In this document: piece by piece, positions 45,859 through 55,366 of the stretch
Layout of the letters: the number at the start of each line of letters is the position of its first letter
How positions within the stretch are numbered: position 1 is the first letter of the stretch
Origin: DASXHY01 sp035552155
Lineage (GTDB): Bacteria; Verrucomicrobiota; Verrucomicrobiia; Limisphaerales; DASXHY01
Direction of reading: 5' to 3'
NCBI GenBank assembly: GCA_035552155.1
Contig: DASZLX010000051.1
Coordinates: 1 to 64,000 of the forward strand
Length of the DNA: 64,000 nucleotides
The notes under the pieces: generated by a model
The model's input: the letters and a program-made list of their open reading frames with translations, nothing else
Database searches by the model: none
What the model was told of the DNA's origin: nothing
Translations under genes and position numbers: made by a program

Positions 45859-46737
45859 ATGAAAGTCCTGACGAACAATTTTGCAGTGCGGCAGGAGCAG
45901 GGCTTCGACGTTTATGCGTTAAGTAATGAAAAAGTTGAAGTCGCAGTTGTGCCGCAGCTGGGAGCAAAGATTGTTTCCGTGAAGGATCGGCGCACCGGCA
46001 GGGAATGGATGTGGCATCCGCCGCACGGGCCGATTCTTTTTAACAACGGGCCTGGTGACGATTTTTTCCGCAGTCCGCTGATTGGCATCGATGAATGCCT
46101 GCCGACGATTGAGCCCTGCGTATGGCGCGGGCGCAAACTTCCCGATCATGGGGAAGTCTGGAGCGCGGCGTGGGACGTGGATGAGGAGGCATGGCAAAAA
46201 GGCGCGCTGAAAACTTCCGTCCGCCTGGAAATTTCCCCGTTTGATTTTGAGCGCACGATTGAATTGGAGGAGAATGAAATTTGTCTCAGTTATCAGTTGA
46301 GTAATCGAAATTCGATGTCGGAATTTTTCCTGTGGGCGATGCATCCGCTCCTAAAGCTCCAGGAAGGGGACAAATTGGTTTTACCGTCGTCGACCCGCAA
46401 TCTGCTCAACGGCGAGACCTGGGTGGATGCCATCTATTCCGCGACCCCGACGGGGGGTTGCTCCAAGCTCGTGGCCGGTCCCGTGAGCGAAGGCACGGTG
46501 GGTGTGCGCAACGACGTCACGGGGGAACGATTTGATTTCGAGTGGAAGCCTTCAGAAAATAACGGACTGGGATTATGGCTCACTCGCGGAGGGTGGCATG
46601 GGCATCATCATTTCGCCATTGAACCGACCAATGCCGGCGTGGATGGGCTGACCTCGGCTGTCGGTCGGAAGTGGTGCGGCACGGTGGCGGGAAACAGTGC
46701 GATAACCTGGCAAATTCGTCTGCGGATCGGCGGCTAA
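45859..46737 (+). CDS. Aldose 1-epimerase-like (galactose mutarotase superfamily) protein
   Basis: 292 residues, no signal peptide. The beta-sandwich mutarotase pattern is visible: VAVVPQLGAKIVSVKDRRTGREWMW at the N-terminus, a central LPDHGEVWSAAW with candidate His, and FFLWAMHPLL and GGWHGHHHFAIEPTNAG with further His and Glu residues. The family interconverts alpha and beta anomers of hexoses or binds sugars. It follows the DUF5107 gene by 103 bp and probably belongs to the same transport/processing unit as the sugar porter at 40739. The specific sugar is not known. Confidence 0.75.
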   Translation: MKVLTNNFAVRQEQGFDVYALSNEKVEVAVVPQLGAKIVSVKDRRTGREWMWHPPHGPILFNNGPGDDFFRSPLIGIDECLPTIEPCVWRGRKLPDHGEVWSAAWDVDEEAWQKGALKTSVRLEISPFDFERTIELEENEICLSYQLSNRNSMSEFFLWAMHPLLKLQEGDKLVLPSSTRNLLNGETWVDAIYSATPTGGCSKLVAGPVSEGTVGVRNDVTGERFDFEWKPSENNGLGLWLTRGGWHGHHHFAIEPTNAGVDGLTSAVGRKWCGTVAGNSAITWQIRLRIGG

Positions 46738-46912
46738 ATTTCAATTGATTTGCGGTTTATGCCAAAGTGAAGTCCTGTTCGTGGGAAATCCTAAGGCTCA
46801 AACCGCCTATGGAAATTTGAGGTCAAACCTCAGCCCAGAGTGCTACTAAAGATATCCATTCCGCCGAAATGCTTTCGCATCGCGGCGGTCGCGGACGTAC
46901 TTGGTATTGAAA

Positions 46913-47560
46913 TTATTTGCGCCGGCGCAATGCGGCGAAGAGGCCCAAGGCGCCAACTCCCGCCAGGGCGACGCTGGAAGGCTCGGGTACCACCTGAACG
47001 AGTGAAAGATCATCGAAATAGACGTCCGCCGGATGCTCGTCCACGACAATCGTGAATACTTCCATGGATTGAGTCCCGGCGGGGGCGATGGCGGTTCCGG
47101 TATCCAGGGGAATCCAACTGCCGGTGGGACTGCTGGCAGTGATCTCGTTCGAAACCTGCGCATTGCCGGGAGTCGTTGCCACTGTGCCGAGGTTCGACCC
47201 GGTGCCGTTCGCGCCGCTGAAGAATGTGATCTGCAGCGCGCCAAAGGTGTTCCCGGTGCCCGGTGTGGTAGGCGCGAAACCGAAGCCGGTGAGGTCGTAT
47301 GCGTTTCCGGCCGCAGCCGATAAAGTCTGAAAGGAACCGGGCACTCCAAAGTTACCGGGTCCATTGTCGTGCATCGACCACGTGCCGGAGTGTGCAACGG
47401 TCTGGGAAAACGCCGCCCCATTAAAGGTGATCCAGGGACTGAGTGTTCCGCCACTTTCGAAGCCGGGATCTGTTAAAAGGTTTTGAGCCTGCGCCGGGGT
47501 GCCGGCAGACAGCGCCATCGCACATACCGCAACGCCGACAATGTTTGGGCGAATTTTCAT
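46913..47560 (-). CDS. PEP-CTERM sorting-signal protein
   Basis: 215 residues. The signal peptide is MKIRPNIVGVAVCAMALSAGTPAQA. The C-terminus is a clear PEP-CTERM signal: VPEPSSVALAGVGALGLFAALRRRK, i.e. V-P-E-P-S, a hydrophobic helix and a basic tail. This is recognised by exosortase, which moves the protein to the cell surface or the extracellular matrix. The body begins NLLTDPGFESGG and reads as a single beta-sandwich (carbohydrate-binding-like) domain with VYFDDLSLVQ near the end. The gene is convergent with the mutarotase gene and divergent from the GH3 gene. No exosortase gene is in this window. Confidence 0.9.
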   Translation of the reverse strand: MKIRPNIVGVAVCAMALSAGTPAQAQNLLTDPGFESGGTLSPWITFNGAAFSQTVAHSGTWSMHDNGPGNFGVPGSFQTLSAAAGNAYDLTGFGFAPTTPGTGNTFGALQITFFSGANGTGSNLGTVATTPGNAQVSNEITASSPTGSWIPLDTGTAIAPAGTQSMEVFTIVVDEHPADVYFDDLSLVQVVPEPSSVALAGVGALGLFAALRRRK

Positions 47561-47593
47561 AGGGGTGATTAATTCTGTTTTGAGGTCGCGGTC

Positions 47594-47638
47594 ATTCTAC
47601 ATCCGATGCTCCCATTGCCTACCTAGCCGAATGGCTAG
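47594..47638 (-). promoter_or_regulatory. Palindrome plus -10 box upstream of the PEP-CTERM gene
   Basis: CTAGCCGAATGGCTAG (47623-47638) has perfect 6-bp arms around a 4-base spacer. On the minus strand, TAGAAT (47599 to 47594) is a good -10 box 23 bases beyond it, without a good -35. The palindrome centre would lie about 43 bases before the transcription start, the usual place for an activator. Confidence 0.5.
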
Positions 47639-47848
47639 TTTTCCGAGGCTGTTCGCCGCCCACTTAGGGGGGGAGGGAATGTTAAATTTAAAGCGCGGTG
47701 ACCGGTTTTGCGGTTGCCGTCTTAAACGTCACACTTCCGGCTAAAATAATTTTTTAAACCGCTCTGAACGTTTTTATTCCGACCTGTCTTTCAGTTGGGC
47801 GGCATGCTACAACCAAGAGATTGCCAACAAGGGCGCGAGGATGTGCTT

Positions 47849-50092
47849 ATGAACATGAAAAAATATGGATTGATCGGCTGGTTCGTGGTTTCCGGCGGAC
47901 TGGCCCTCGCAGCCGTTGAACCGAACCCGCTGACTGCGCCGCTGACGTCGGAAAAGCCGCTCTATTTGGACACTGGGGCGCCCATTGACCGGAGAGTCGC
48001 GGATCTCGTCTCCCGCCTGACGCTCGAGGAAAAGGGTGTCGCGCTCGATCATGACGGCCCGGATTTGGAACGCATCGGGCTGCGCTCGGACAAATGGAAC
48101 CAATGTCTTCACGGCGTCGTGTGGACGCAGCCGACCACGATGTTTCCCGTATCGATCGCGATGGCGGCCACGTGGGACACCAATCTGGTGCATCAGGAAG
48201 GGGTTGCGATTTCGGACGAGGCCCGCGCCATTTATAACGGTTGGCATCAGGATCCCCATTTCATCGGGGCACACAAAGGACTCATTTATCGTGCGCCGGT
48301 CATCAATATCAGCCGCAATCCGTATTGGGGCCGCATCAATGAATGTTACGGCGAAGACCCGTTCCTCACAGGCCGCATCGGGGTTGCCTACGTCGAGGGA
48401 TTGCAGGGAGACGACCCGCATTATTTGAAACTGGCCGCTACGCTGAAACATTTCGCGGTGAACAACGTGGAGAAAAACCGCCAGAGTCTGAGCGCGACCG
48501 TCTCGGAGCGGATGCTTTATGAGTATTGGCTTCCGCATTGGCGCGACTGCGTGGTCGAAGCGCACGCGCAATCGCTCATGGCTTCGTACAACGGCATCAA
48601 CGGCACGCCCAACAACATCAATCACTGGCTGCTCACCGATGTGCTGAAAAACTTGTGGCATCATGAAGGATTCGTCGTGTCGGACTTGGGCGGAGTGGAC
48701 TCGATGGTCAACGGGCATTTTGACAGCCGGATTACTTTCGTCGATGCCGTTGCGGAATCATTGATGGCCGGGTGTGATTTTTCCGACAAGGAATTCAGGG
48801 AAAATATCCCGCTCGCCGTGCGGACGAACAAACTCACGGAGGCCCGGCTGGATGACGCGGTGACGCGCGTGCTGCGAACCCGGATGCGCCTGGGCGAATT
48901 TGATCCGCAGGAAAAAAATCCTTACAGCAAAATTTCAACGAATGTCATTGGCAGTCCTGAAAATCGCGCGCTCGCGCTCAAAGCCGCGCGGGAAGCGATC
49001 GTGTTGCTCGAGAATAAAAACGATTTCCTCCCGCTCGACAAAACGAAGCTCAAGACGATTGCCGTGATCGGGCCGCACGCGGATTTGTTCACCGCCGGCG
49101 GATACAGCGGCATCGCGCGAAATCCGGTGAAGCCGTTGGAGGGTATTCGCAATCACGTTTCCGGCGCGGAAATCATTTATGCGGCCGGCTGTTCCATCAC
49201 GACCGGACAGCGCCGCAACGCGGATGCGCCGGCGGTGGATGAAGCGAAGGAAATGCAGGAGGCGGTCGACGCGGCGAGGCGCGCGGACGTGGCGGTTCTT
49301 TACCTAGGCACGACGACCGGCATCGAATCCGAAGGGCGCGATCGCACGAGCCTGGGATTGCCTGCGAATCAGGAAAAGCTGGCCGAGGCGGTCATCGCGG
49401 CAAATCCCAAGACGGTGGTGGTGCTGATGAGCGCCGGACCGCTTGTGGTGCCGTGGCTTAAGGACCATGCGCGCGCGATGTTGCAAGGCTGGTGGCTCGG
49501 TGAGGAAGGCGGCAACGCGATTGCGGACGTGATTTTCGGCGATGTGAATCCATCGGGCCGCCTGCCATACACGATTTACGCCTCCGAAATGCAAGTGCCG
49601 CCGCAGGACGAATATGATATCAGCAAGGGCTATACTTATATGTATGTCAAGGGCGCGCCCTTGTATCCGTTCGGCTTTGGCTTGAGCTACTCGCAGTTCA
49701 GCTATTCGGGATTGCAGGTGCCGCAGCGTGGGATTTCAGCCGATGAGAAAATTTCGGTCACGGTGAATGTCAAAAATACCGGCCACCGTGCCGGCGACGA
49801 CGTGGTGCAACTTTACACGCGCGAAATCAATCCGAGCGTCACGCGGCCGGTGCGGGAATTGCGAGGCTTTCAGCGCGTGAGCCTGGCGGCCGGCGAAACC
49901 AAGGCAGTTACGTTCGCCGTTCCTGCGGAAAAGCTCGCGTACTATGACGAGACCCAACACGCTTTCGTGGTGGAGTCGGGCAAGTATGAAATTCAAATTG
50001 GCGCTTTCGCCACTGACATCCGCGCAACGGCCACCTTGCAAGTCACCGGCGGCGTTGGCGGGAAATGTCCGGCCATTCCCCAGGCGAAATAA
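47849..50092 (+). CDS. Secreted GH3 beta-glycosidase
   Basis: 747 residues from ATG 47849, with GAGG about 9 bp upstream; the frame extends to 47795. The signal peptide is MNMKKYGLIGWFVVSGGLALA. The GH3 N-terminal barrel shows LVSRLTLEEKG, INISRNPYWGRINECYGEDP, KHFAVNNVEKNR and GFVVSDLGGVDSM, with Asp279 the likely nucleophile. The second alpha/beta domain follows (AREAIVLLENKNDFLPL), then a fibronectin-III-like end (FGFGLSYSQFSYS, VVQLYTREI). Activities in the family include beta-glucosidase, beta-xylosidase and alpha-L-arabinofuranosidase; the overall pattern with ECYGEDP and the Fn3 tail fits beta-xylosidase/glucosidase types. The gene converges on the GH2 gene with a 36-bp gap. Confidence 0.9.
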   Translation: MNMKKYGLIGWFVVSGGLALAAVEPNPLTAPLTSEKPLYLDTGAPIDRRVADLVSRLTLEEKGVALDHDGPDLERIGLRSDKWNQCLHGVVWTQPTTMFPVSIAMAATWDTNLVHQEGVAISDEARAIYNGWHQDPHFIGAHKGLIYRAPVINISRNPYWGRINECYGEDPFLTGRIGVAYVEGLQGDDPHYLKLAATLKHFAVNNVEKNRQSLSATVSERMLYEYWLPHWRDCVVEAHAQSLMASYNGINGTPNNINHWLLTDVLKNLWHHEGFVVSDLGGVDSMVNGHFDSRITFVDAVAESLMAGCDFSDKEFRENIPLAVRTNKLTEARLDDAVTRVLRTRMRLGEFDPQEKNPYSKISTNVIGSPENRALALKAAREAIVLLENKNDFLPLDKTKLKTIAVIGPHADLFTAGGYSGIARNPVKPLEGIRNHVSGAEIIYAAGCSITTGQRRNADAPAVDEAKEMQEAVDAARRADVAVLYLGTTTGIESEGRDRTSLGLPANQEKLAEAVIAANPKTVVVLMSAGPLVVPWLKDHARAMLQGWWLGEEGGNAIADVIFGDVNPSGRLPYTIYASEMQVPPQDEYDISKGYTYMYVKGAPLYPFGFGLSYSQFSYSGLQVPQRGISADEKISVTVNVKNTGHRAGDDVVQLYTREINPSVTRPVRELRGFQRVSLAAGETKAVTFAVPAEKLAYYDETQHAFVVESGKYEIQIGAFATDIRATATLQVTGGVGGKCPAIPQAK

Positions 50093-50128
50093 GGTCGTTG
50101 CAGAAACCAAAAAGCGCGTCCATGGAAA

Positions 50129-52744
50129 TCAACCGATGGCGTAAGTGTCGTACAAGCTGCGCACCGTCAAAGCTTTCTCAAATGCGGCCCGAGACAGTGG
50201 CTGGCTGGGGGCAACGGTGATCTCAAAGGATGTTTGGCCGTCGAGGTGCACAAAATTTTCCGAATAGCGCGCGTCGAATGGCAGGCTTAACCAGGCCCAG
50301 AGTGCTGGTTTGGCGGCGAATAATTTAACGCGAAAACCGGAATCGGTTTCAGCTATTTCGGTTTTTATCCCGGGATCCAGAAGAGGGATATCCTTGGGGC
50401 GGGCAAAGGTCACCAGGTTCCGCGATACTTCCTGTTCGTTGACCAGGAGCCGGAGCCAGACGAGCAGATTGTCGCCGCCGTGCGCGTTGCTGAGGGACAT
50501 CAAATCGAGCGTGCGAACGCGCTGGCTTTTGCGCGACGGAATCCCGACAGCCACCGTTCCGTCATTCAGCAAGGTCCCCTGAAGGTCCGTGACGCGCCAT
50601 TCGAGCATGCCGCGGCCGGTATCGGGTTGATCTGAGGTGACAAACACGTCCACGGATTTTGCTTTTTCGTTTTCCAGGCCGGACACCAGGACGGGTGCGT
50701 AGAAATGACGCGCGGCATAATGCAGCGCCTTCCAGCGGCCGTGATAGTCCACCGAGGACCAACTCGCGACGGGCCAGCAGTCGTTATACTGCCAGAACAG
50801 GCAGCCCATGGAGCGCGGCATATTTTGACGCCAATATTCCGCGCCCAGTTTGATTCCGTAACTCTGGACGATCTGGCTGATCCAGAGTGTGCTTTCAAAA
50901 TCCTTGCCGGTGCGGAAATAATTTCCGGTCATGTTTTTGATCCGCACATTGCCCAGCGGACAACGCTGGTGCCATTTCATGACATCGGTCATGGTGGAAT
51001 CGCGGTCCCCGGCGCTGGTATAGGCATTGACCGTGCGCGGCTCCGGATAGGATTGGTATCCGAACTCGCTGAGGAAACCGCTCAATTCCCGATACGCTTC
51101 AAAGGTGCGCGCCCCCCACCAGACTTCCCAGTAATGGACGTCGCCGCAGTCCGGGCTGCCGGAAACATAACAGGTCTGCGGTGATTGGTTCTTCACCTCC
51201 TCGGCGAGCACTTGTTTGAAAAGATGGTTGTAACCATCCCGGCCCATGGAAAATACCGACCAATCGTCTTTCACGAGCAGGCTGACTTCATTGTTGCCGC
51301 ACCAAACCGCGATGCAGGGATGATGACGCAGGCGTTTGAGATTGTCCCTCGCCTCGTGCCTGACGCTATCGACGAACTTTGCGTCGAAAGCAGGATAACT
51401 CGCGCACGCGAATTTAAAATCGGCCCAGACGCAAATACCCATTTCATCGCACGCATCGTAGAGCGCGTCCTCCTCGTAATAGCCGCCGCCCCAGAAACGC
51501 AGCATGTTCATGTTCACGGCGACGGCATCGGCTATGTATTGGCGGAGCCGCTCCGGCGTGATTCGGGTAGTGAATGCGTCGGCTGGAATCCAATTGGCGC
51601 CCTTCGCAAAAAATTTGACGCCGTTGACCAGAAAATGCATCGGCTCGTCGCTGGTCGCCTCCCGCGCGACGAGGGTGCGCAAGCCAATCCGTTTGGTCGT
51701 GGAATCGATGACCTGATCGTCCTTGAGCAATTCGACTCGCACGTCATACAAAGGCTGCTCGCCCATTCCATTCGGCCACCAGAGCTTTGGATTGGAAATG
51801 GTGAATCGCTCGGAGCCTTTTCCGTCGGTGAGTTTGAAATTTAATTTTCCGATTTGCCTGCCCTGGTGGATGACCGTGGCCTTTGCCGCAATCGGAGTCT
51901 GGGTGGGACTTATGGCATCAACTTGAATGGCTAGCTCGACGCGATTCGGAGCGGAGTGATCCTGCAAAATCAGCACGCCATCGAGACGCGCGTCATCCAT
52001 CGCTTCCAGGGCGATGCCGCGCCAAATTCCGGCGGTGACGAGGGTGGGAGCCCAGTCCCATCCGAACTGGCACGGTTGCTTGCGCAGCCACGCCCGGCCG
52101 GTGACGCCTTTGTTTTCCCCGCGTTTTTTCTCGAGCGCCGCGACAAATGCGGCGGCGGATTTGAACAGCACTTCAATGGTATTTTCGCCGGCTTTCAGCA
52201 GTGGTTTTGCGTTGAAGCGCCAGGTGCGAAACATATTGTCGGCCTGGCCGAGTTCGTGGCCGTTGAGGGAAATCGTGGCGAGGGTGTCGAGGCCATCGCA
52301 ACGCAGCGAAATGTGTTTTCGGGAAAGAAGTTCGGAAGAGACATTGAAGGTCCGCCGATAGAGCCAGACGGTTTGGGCCACCCATTGAACGTCTTTCTCG
52401 TTGTCGCGATAGAAGGGATCGGGAATTTTTCCCGCCGTCAGCAAATCGGTATGAATGCATCCGGGCACCTGCGCCGGGATCCAATCGGCGGCGCCGGCTT
52501 TCGAGACCTGCCAGGTTCCATCCAGGCTGAAGTCGTCGCGGGACATCGGCGTTTTGGCGGCGGCGCGTTGCGGCAGCAGAGTGGCGCCCGTCCAGACCGC
52601 GGCGGTAACCGTGGCGGAAGAAACCAGGAATTGGCGGCGGGAGAAGGATTTCTCCGGTTCGGACTGAACATTTAATTTCGAGCGCATGAACTTCGCGCCC
52701 AGTGTAGAACCTGTCCCGAATGTGTCGCTGGTGACAGGTGCCAA
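50129..52744 (-). CDS. GH2 beta-mannosidase, exported by a Tat-like signal
   Basis: 871 residues from the first ATG; ATG at 52687 (MRSKLNVQ...) is also possible. The leader has SRRQFLVSSATVTAAVW, a twin-arginine signal, then an AAAK cleavage region. The domain order is GH2: sugar-binding beta-sandwich (DGTWQV, VPGCIHTDLL, DNEKDVQWVAQTVWLYRR), immunoglobulin-like domain, TIM barrel. AVWCGNNEVS holds Glu486, the expected acid/base, and FLSEFGYQS holds Glu560, the expected nucleophile. The overall match is to beta-mannosidases. It is downstream of the GH92 gene on the same strand, so both mannose-removing enzymes may be co-expressed, although a hairpin lies between them. Confidence 0.88.
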   Translation of the reverse strand: MAPVTSDTFGTGSTLGAKFMRSKLNVQSEPEKSFSRRQFLVSSATVTAAVWTGATLLPQRAAAKTPMSRDDFSLDGTWQVSKAGAADWIPAQVPGCIHTDLLTAGKIPDPFYRDNEKDVQWVAQTVWLYRRTFNVSSELLSRKHISLRCDGLDTLATISLNGHELGQADNMFRTWRFNAKPLLKAGENTIEVLFKSAAAFVAALEKKRGENKGVTGRAWLRKQPCQFGWDWAPTLVTAGIWRGIALEAMDDARLDGVLILQDHSAPNRVELAIQVDAISPTQTPIAAKATVIHQGRQIGKLNFKLTDGKGSERFTISNPKLWWPNGMGEQPLYDVRVELLKDDQVIDSTTKRIGLRTLVAREATSDEPMHFLVNGVKFFAKGANWIPADAFTTRITPERLRQYIADAVAVNMNMLRFWGGGYYEEDALYDACDEMGICVWADFKFACASYPAFDAKFVDSVRHEARDNLKRLRHHPCIAVWCGNNEVSLLVKDDWSVFSMGRDGYNHLFKQVLAEEVKNQSPQTCYVSGSPDCGDVHYWEVWWGARTFEAYRELSGFLSEFGYQSYPEPRTVNAYTSAGDRDSTMTDVMKWHQRCPLGNVRIKNMTGNYFRTGKDFESTLWISQIVQSYGIKLGAEYWRQNMPRSMGCLFWQYNDCWPVASWSSVDYHGRWKALHYAARHFYAPVLVSGLENEKAKSVDVFVTSDQPDTGRGMLEWRVTDLQGTLLNDGTVAVGIPSRKSQRVRTLDLMSLSNAHGGDNLLVWLRLLVNEQEVSRNLVTFARPKDIPLLDPGIKTEIAETDSGFRVKLFAAKPALWAWLSLPFDARYSENFVHLDGQTSFEITVAPSQPLSRAAFEKALTVRSLYDTYAIG

Positions 52745-52849
52745 AACGACGGGGGATGCGTGCCATGAAATCGCGCTGATGTGAAAGCGATCGCGGACTC
52801 ATCGCGATAAAATCCGCCCGGCCCACTATGCGCGGGTGAGAGAATATGA

Positions 52850-52875
52850 GGCTGAGCGGTAGCTCAGCCCTACCG
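52850..52875 (-). terminator. Two overlapping hairpins between the GH92 and GH2 genes
   Basis: GGCTGAGC/GCTCAGCC (8-bp arms, 4-base loop, 52850-52869) overlaps CGGTAG/CTACCG (6-bp arms, 7-base loop, 52857-52875). They cannot form together. No T-tract follows on the minus strand, so this is either a weak terminator 9 bp after the GH92 stop or a REP-like element. Confidence 0.4.
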
Positions 52876-52883
52876 GAATTGAA

Positions 52884-55166
52884 TTACTGCTTTAGAAGCG
52901 TGGGCAATAAAGACGGGGGGCGGGCGTCTGCGCCGGTGGCCCAGTGATAATCGGGCCCGGAATCCATTTCGAAATGGACTTCGCCGCCGCGAATAATTTC
53001 ACCATGGGTAAGAAAGGTGCGATTGAGAGGTTTTCCGTCCAAGGTCGCGGCGTGGATGTAGGGCCGCTGGGGGCCATTGTCCTGCGCGACGATGACGAAC
53101 TGCTGATGATCGCCCACGGTCAAAACCGCGCGGTCGAACAACGGGCTGCCAATGGCATAAACGTCCATGCCCGGGCAAACCGGGTAAAATCCCAGCGCGC
53201 TGAACACGTACCAGGCCGAAGTCTGCCCATTGTCATCGTCGCCGGAAAGGCCATCGGGAGTGGATTGATACAGTTGATTCATCACGAGGCGGGCCTTGAA
53301 CTGCGTTTTCCACGGTTGGCCGGCGTAGTCGTAGAGATACGTGACGTGATGATTGGGTTCGTTGCAATGCGCGTATTGCCCGAGACCTTGCGCGACCATT
53401 TCATTCATTTCATGAATCATATAATGATAGCTGCCCACGTTCACTGCCGAGCCGGCGTTGAACAGGCCGTCGAGCTTGCGGACAAAACCCTCGTCACCTC
53501 CGTATAAGCCGATGAGTCCCGGCACATCCTGCATGACGCTCCAGGTCCACTGCCAGGCGTTCCCTTCCACGAACGCACCGCCCCATTCGGTCGGATCGAA
53601 CGGCGTCGCCCAAGTACCGTCCCGATTGCGTCCGCGCATGAATCCGGTCGTGGCATCAAATACATTGGTGTAATTCATCGCCGATTTCATGAACGCGTTC
53701 GCCTCCGCGTCGCGATGCGCAGCGCGCGCCAGGACGGCGGCGCAGGCGTCGTCGTAGGAGTATTCCAACGTCTTGGAAGTGGCGTCCGGGATTTCTTTGA
53801 ATGGTATGTATCCGATTTGATCGAACGCTTTGAAACCCTCGCGTCCGCGTCCGAAAATGGCGCTGCCGTGGGCATCGTGAACGATGGCATCGACGGCTTC
53901 GTTGAGATCGAACGAGTGAATGCCTTTCACCCACGCATCTGCCAGCACCGAGAAGGCGTGATTCCCGATCATGGCATTGCGGAAGCCGGGACTGGACCAT
54001 TGCGGCAGCCAGCCGTCCTCGCGGTGCGCGTTCAGAATCGCCTGCACGATTTCCGCGCTGACCTCGGGGAACAGCAGATTATAGAGCGGATGCGCGGCGC
54101 GAAAGGTATCCCAATATCCGGTGTCGGTGTACATGAAACCGTGGCGAACTTTTCCATCGTAGGGGCTGAAGTAAATCGGTTGCATGTTCTCGTCGTGCTC
54201 GTAAAAGCGGTGTGGGAACATCACGCTGCGATACAACGCGCTGTAAAATGTGCGTTGCTGTTCCTCGGTGCCGCCGGTGACGCGCGCCCGGTTCAGCACT
54301 TCATTCCAGCGCGTTTCGGCCCGGCTGCGGATGGTGTCGAAATCGGCATCGCCAATTTCCTGTTGCAGCGTGCGCAGCGCCTGTTCGTGACTGATATACG
54401 AAGAGGCGACGCGGCAACCGATTTGCTGGCCGGCGCGGGCCTCGAATTGCAGGAAGGCGCCCACGTGAGTCCCGTCCAGATTGGTTTCGCCCGGGAGGAT
54501 GGTTTCATTGGACCAGACGCCGCTCGCTTTAAACGGCTGGTCAAAGATGATCACGAAATAGTTGCCGAAGTTATTGGGCACGGCGCCGCGGTTGTTCCGG
54601 GCGATGCCGATCACCTTGCGCTCGGAGGGAATGATTTCCACGGACGAAAGTTTTTCGCTGCGAAACAGATCGAGAATGACGGAGGCGTCATCGGCTTTTT
54701 CGAACGTGAAACGGAACCGGGCGGCGCGTTCCGTGGGGGTGACTTCGGCATTTGCATCCCATCGATCCAAATGGACCCGATAATAACTAGGCTCCGCGAT
54801 TTCGTGATCGTGGCTGAAGTCGGAGACGCGGTCGTCCTCGGTGACGACCAATTTTCCGGAAACGGGCATCAGGGAAAATGCACCGTATTCGGGAATCCAG
54901 GCGCTGGGCTGGTGCGTTTCGCGGATCCCGCGAATCTGGTGATGATGATACTGATAATAGAATGAATTATTCTGCGGCTCCGTGTACGGCGCCCAGGTAT
55001 TCATCGGAAACGGCAGCGCGATGGCGGGATAAGTATTGCCGTGCGAGAAACCCGGAGTGGAGTCGGTGCCTTGCAGCGGGTTGGCCAGGTGAACCGGCGA
55101 AACCGGAGCGGGAGCGGCCGAGCCAATGGTGGCACAAAGGAGAGAAAGAAAAACGAGACGATTCAT
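52884..55166 (-). CDS. Secreted GH92 alpha-mannosidase
   Basis: 760 residues from the ATG at 55166; the frame extends upstream to 55286, but 55166 gives the signal peptide MNRLVFLSLLCATIGSAAPA. GH92 features are NPLQGTDSTPGFSHGNTYPA, REHTH-like GIRETHQPSAWIPEYG, ASYISHEQALRTL, and DGLSGDDDNGQTSAWYVFSALGFYPVCPG with the paired acidic residues typical of the calcium/active-site region. GH92 enzymes are calcium-dependent exo-alpha-mannosidases, often on N-glycans or mannans. It is the first gene of a minus-strand pair with the GH2 beta-mannosidase and is divergent from the sensor kinase gene, sharing a 200-bp control region with a 22-bp palindrome. Confidence 0.92.
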   Translation of the reverse strand: MNRLVFLSLLCATIGSAAPAPVSPVHLANPLQGTDSTPGFSHGNTYPAIALPFPMNTWAPYTEPQNNSFYYQYHHHQIRGIRETHQPSAWIPEYGAFSLMPVSGKLVVTEDDRVSDFSHDHEIAEPSYYRVHLDRWDANAEVTPTERAARFRFTFEKADDASVILDLFRSEKLSSVEIIPSERKVIGIARNNRGAVPNNFGNYFVIIFDQPFKASGVWSNETILPGETNLDGTHVGAFLQFEARAGQQIGCRVASSYISHEQALRTLQQEIGDADFDTIRSRAETRWNEVLNRARVTGGTEEQQRTFYSALYRSVMFPHRFYEHDENMQPIYFSPYDGKVRHGFMYTDTGYWDTFRAAHPLYNLLFPEVSAEIVQAILNAHREDGWLPQWSSPGFRNAMIGNHAFSVLADAWVKGIHSFDLNEAVDAIVHDAHGSAIFGRGREGFKAFDQIGYIPFKEIPDATSKTLEYSYDDACAAVLARAAHRDAEANAFMKSAMNYTNVFDATTGFMRGRNRDGTWATPFDPTEWGGAFVEGNAWQWTWSVMQDVPGLIGLYGGDEGFVRKLDGLFNAGSAVNVGSYHYMIHEMNEMVAQGLGQYAHCNEPNHHVTYLYDYAGQPWKTQFKARLVMNQLYQSTPDGLSGDDDNGQTSAWYVFSALGFYPVCPGMDVYAIGSPLFDRAVLTVGDHQQFVIVAQDNGPQRPYIHAATLDGKPLNRTFLTHGEIIRGGEVHFEMDSGPDYHWATGADARPPSLLPTLLKQ

Positions 55167-55240
55167 TTCAATTGCTTGGGTTGCGAAAACTTCGCCGAGG
55201 CGAAAATTGTCGTGTGCGGCGGACTTAGTAAATCCAAAAG

Positions 55241-55262
55241 CGTCATGACTTAAGTCATGACG
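55241..55262. promoter_or_regulatory. Perfect 22-bp palindrome in divergent control region
   Basis: CGTCATGACTTAAGTCATGACG is its own reverse complement: two GTCATGAC blocks around TTAA. It lies 75 bp before the GH92 start and 105 bp before the kinase start, so a dimeric regulator bound here could control both genes. Confidence 0.6.
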
Positions 55263-55366
55263 AAAGCGGCGGTTTTTTAAACACATTTTTCTGGCGTCAG
55301 CGAAGGTTTTCGATTTTGTTAAATCATGCCGTGTGTGCGCTGCTGAGACGGGGGACCACCCGTTCG

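Noticed and set aside
53715..54965. 416-codon open frame on the plus strand
   Set aside because: It lies opposite the GH92 gene, whose family motifs are unambiguous.
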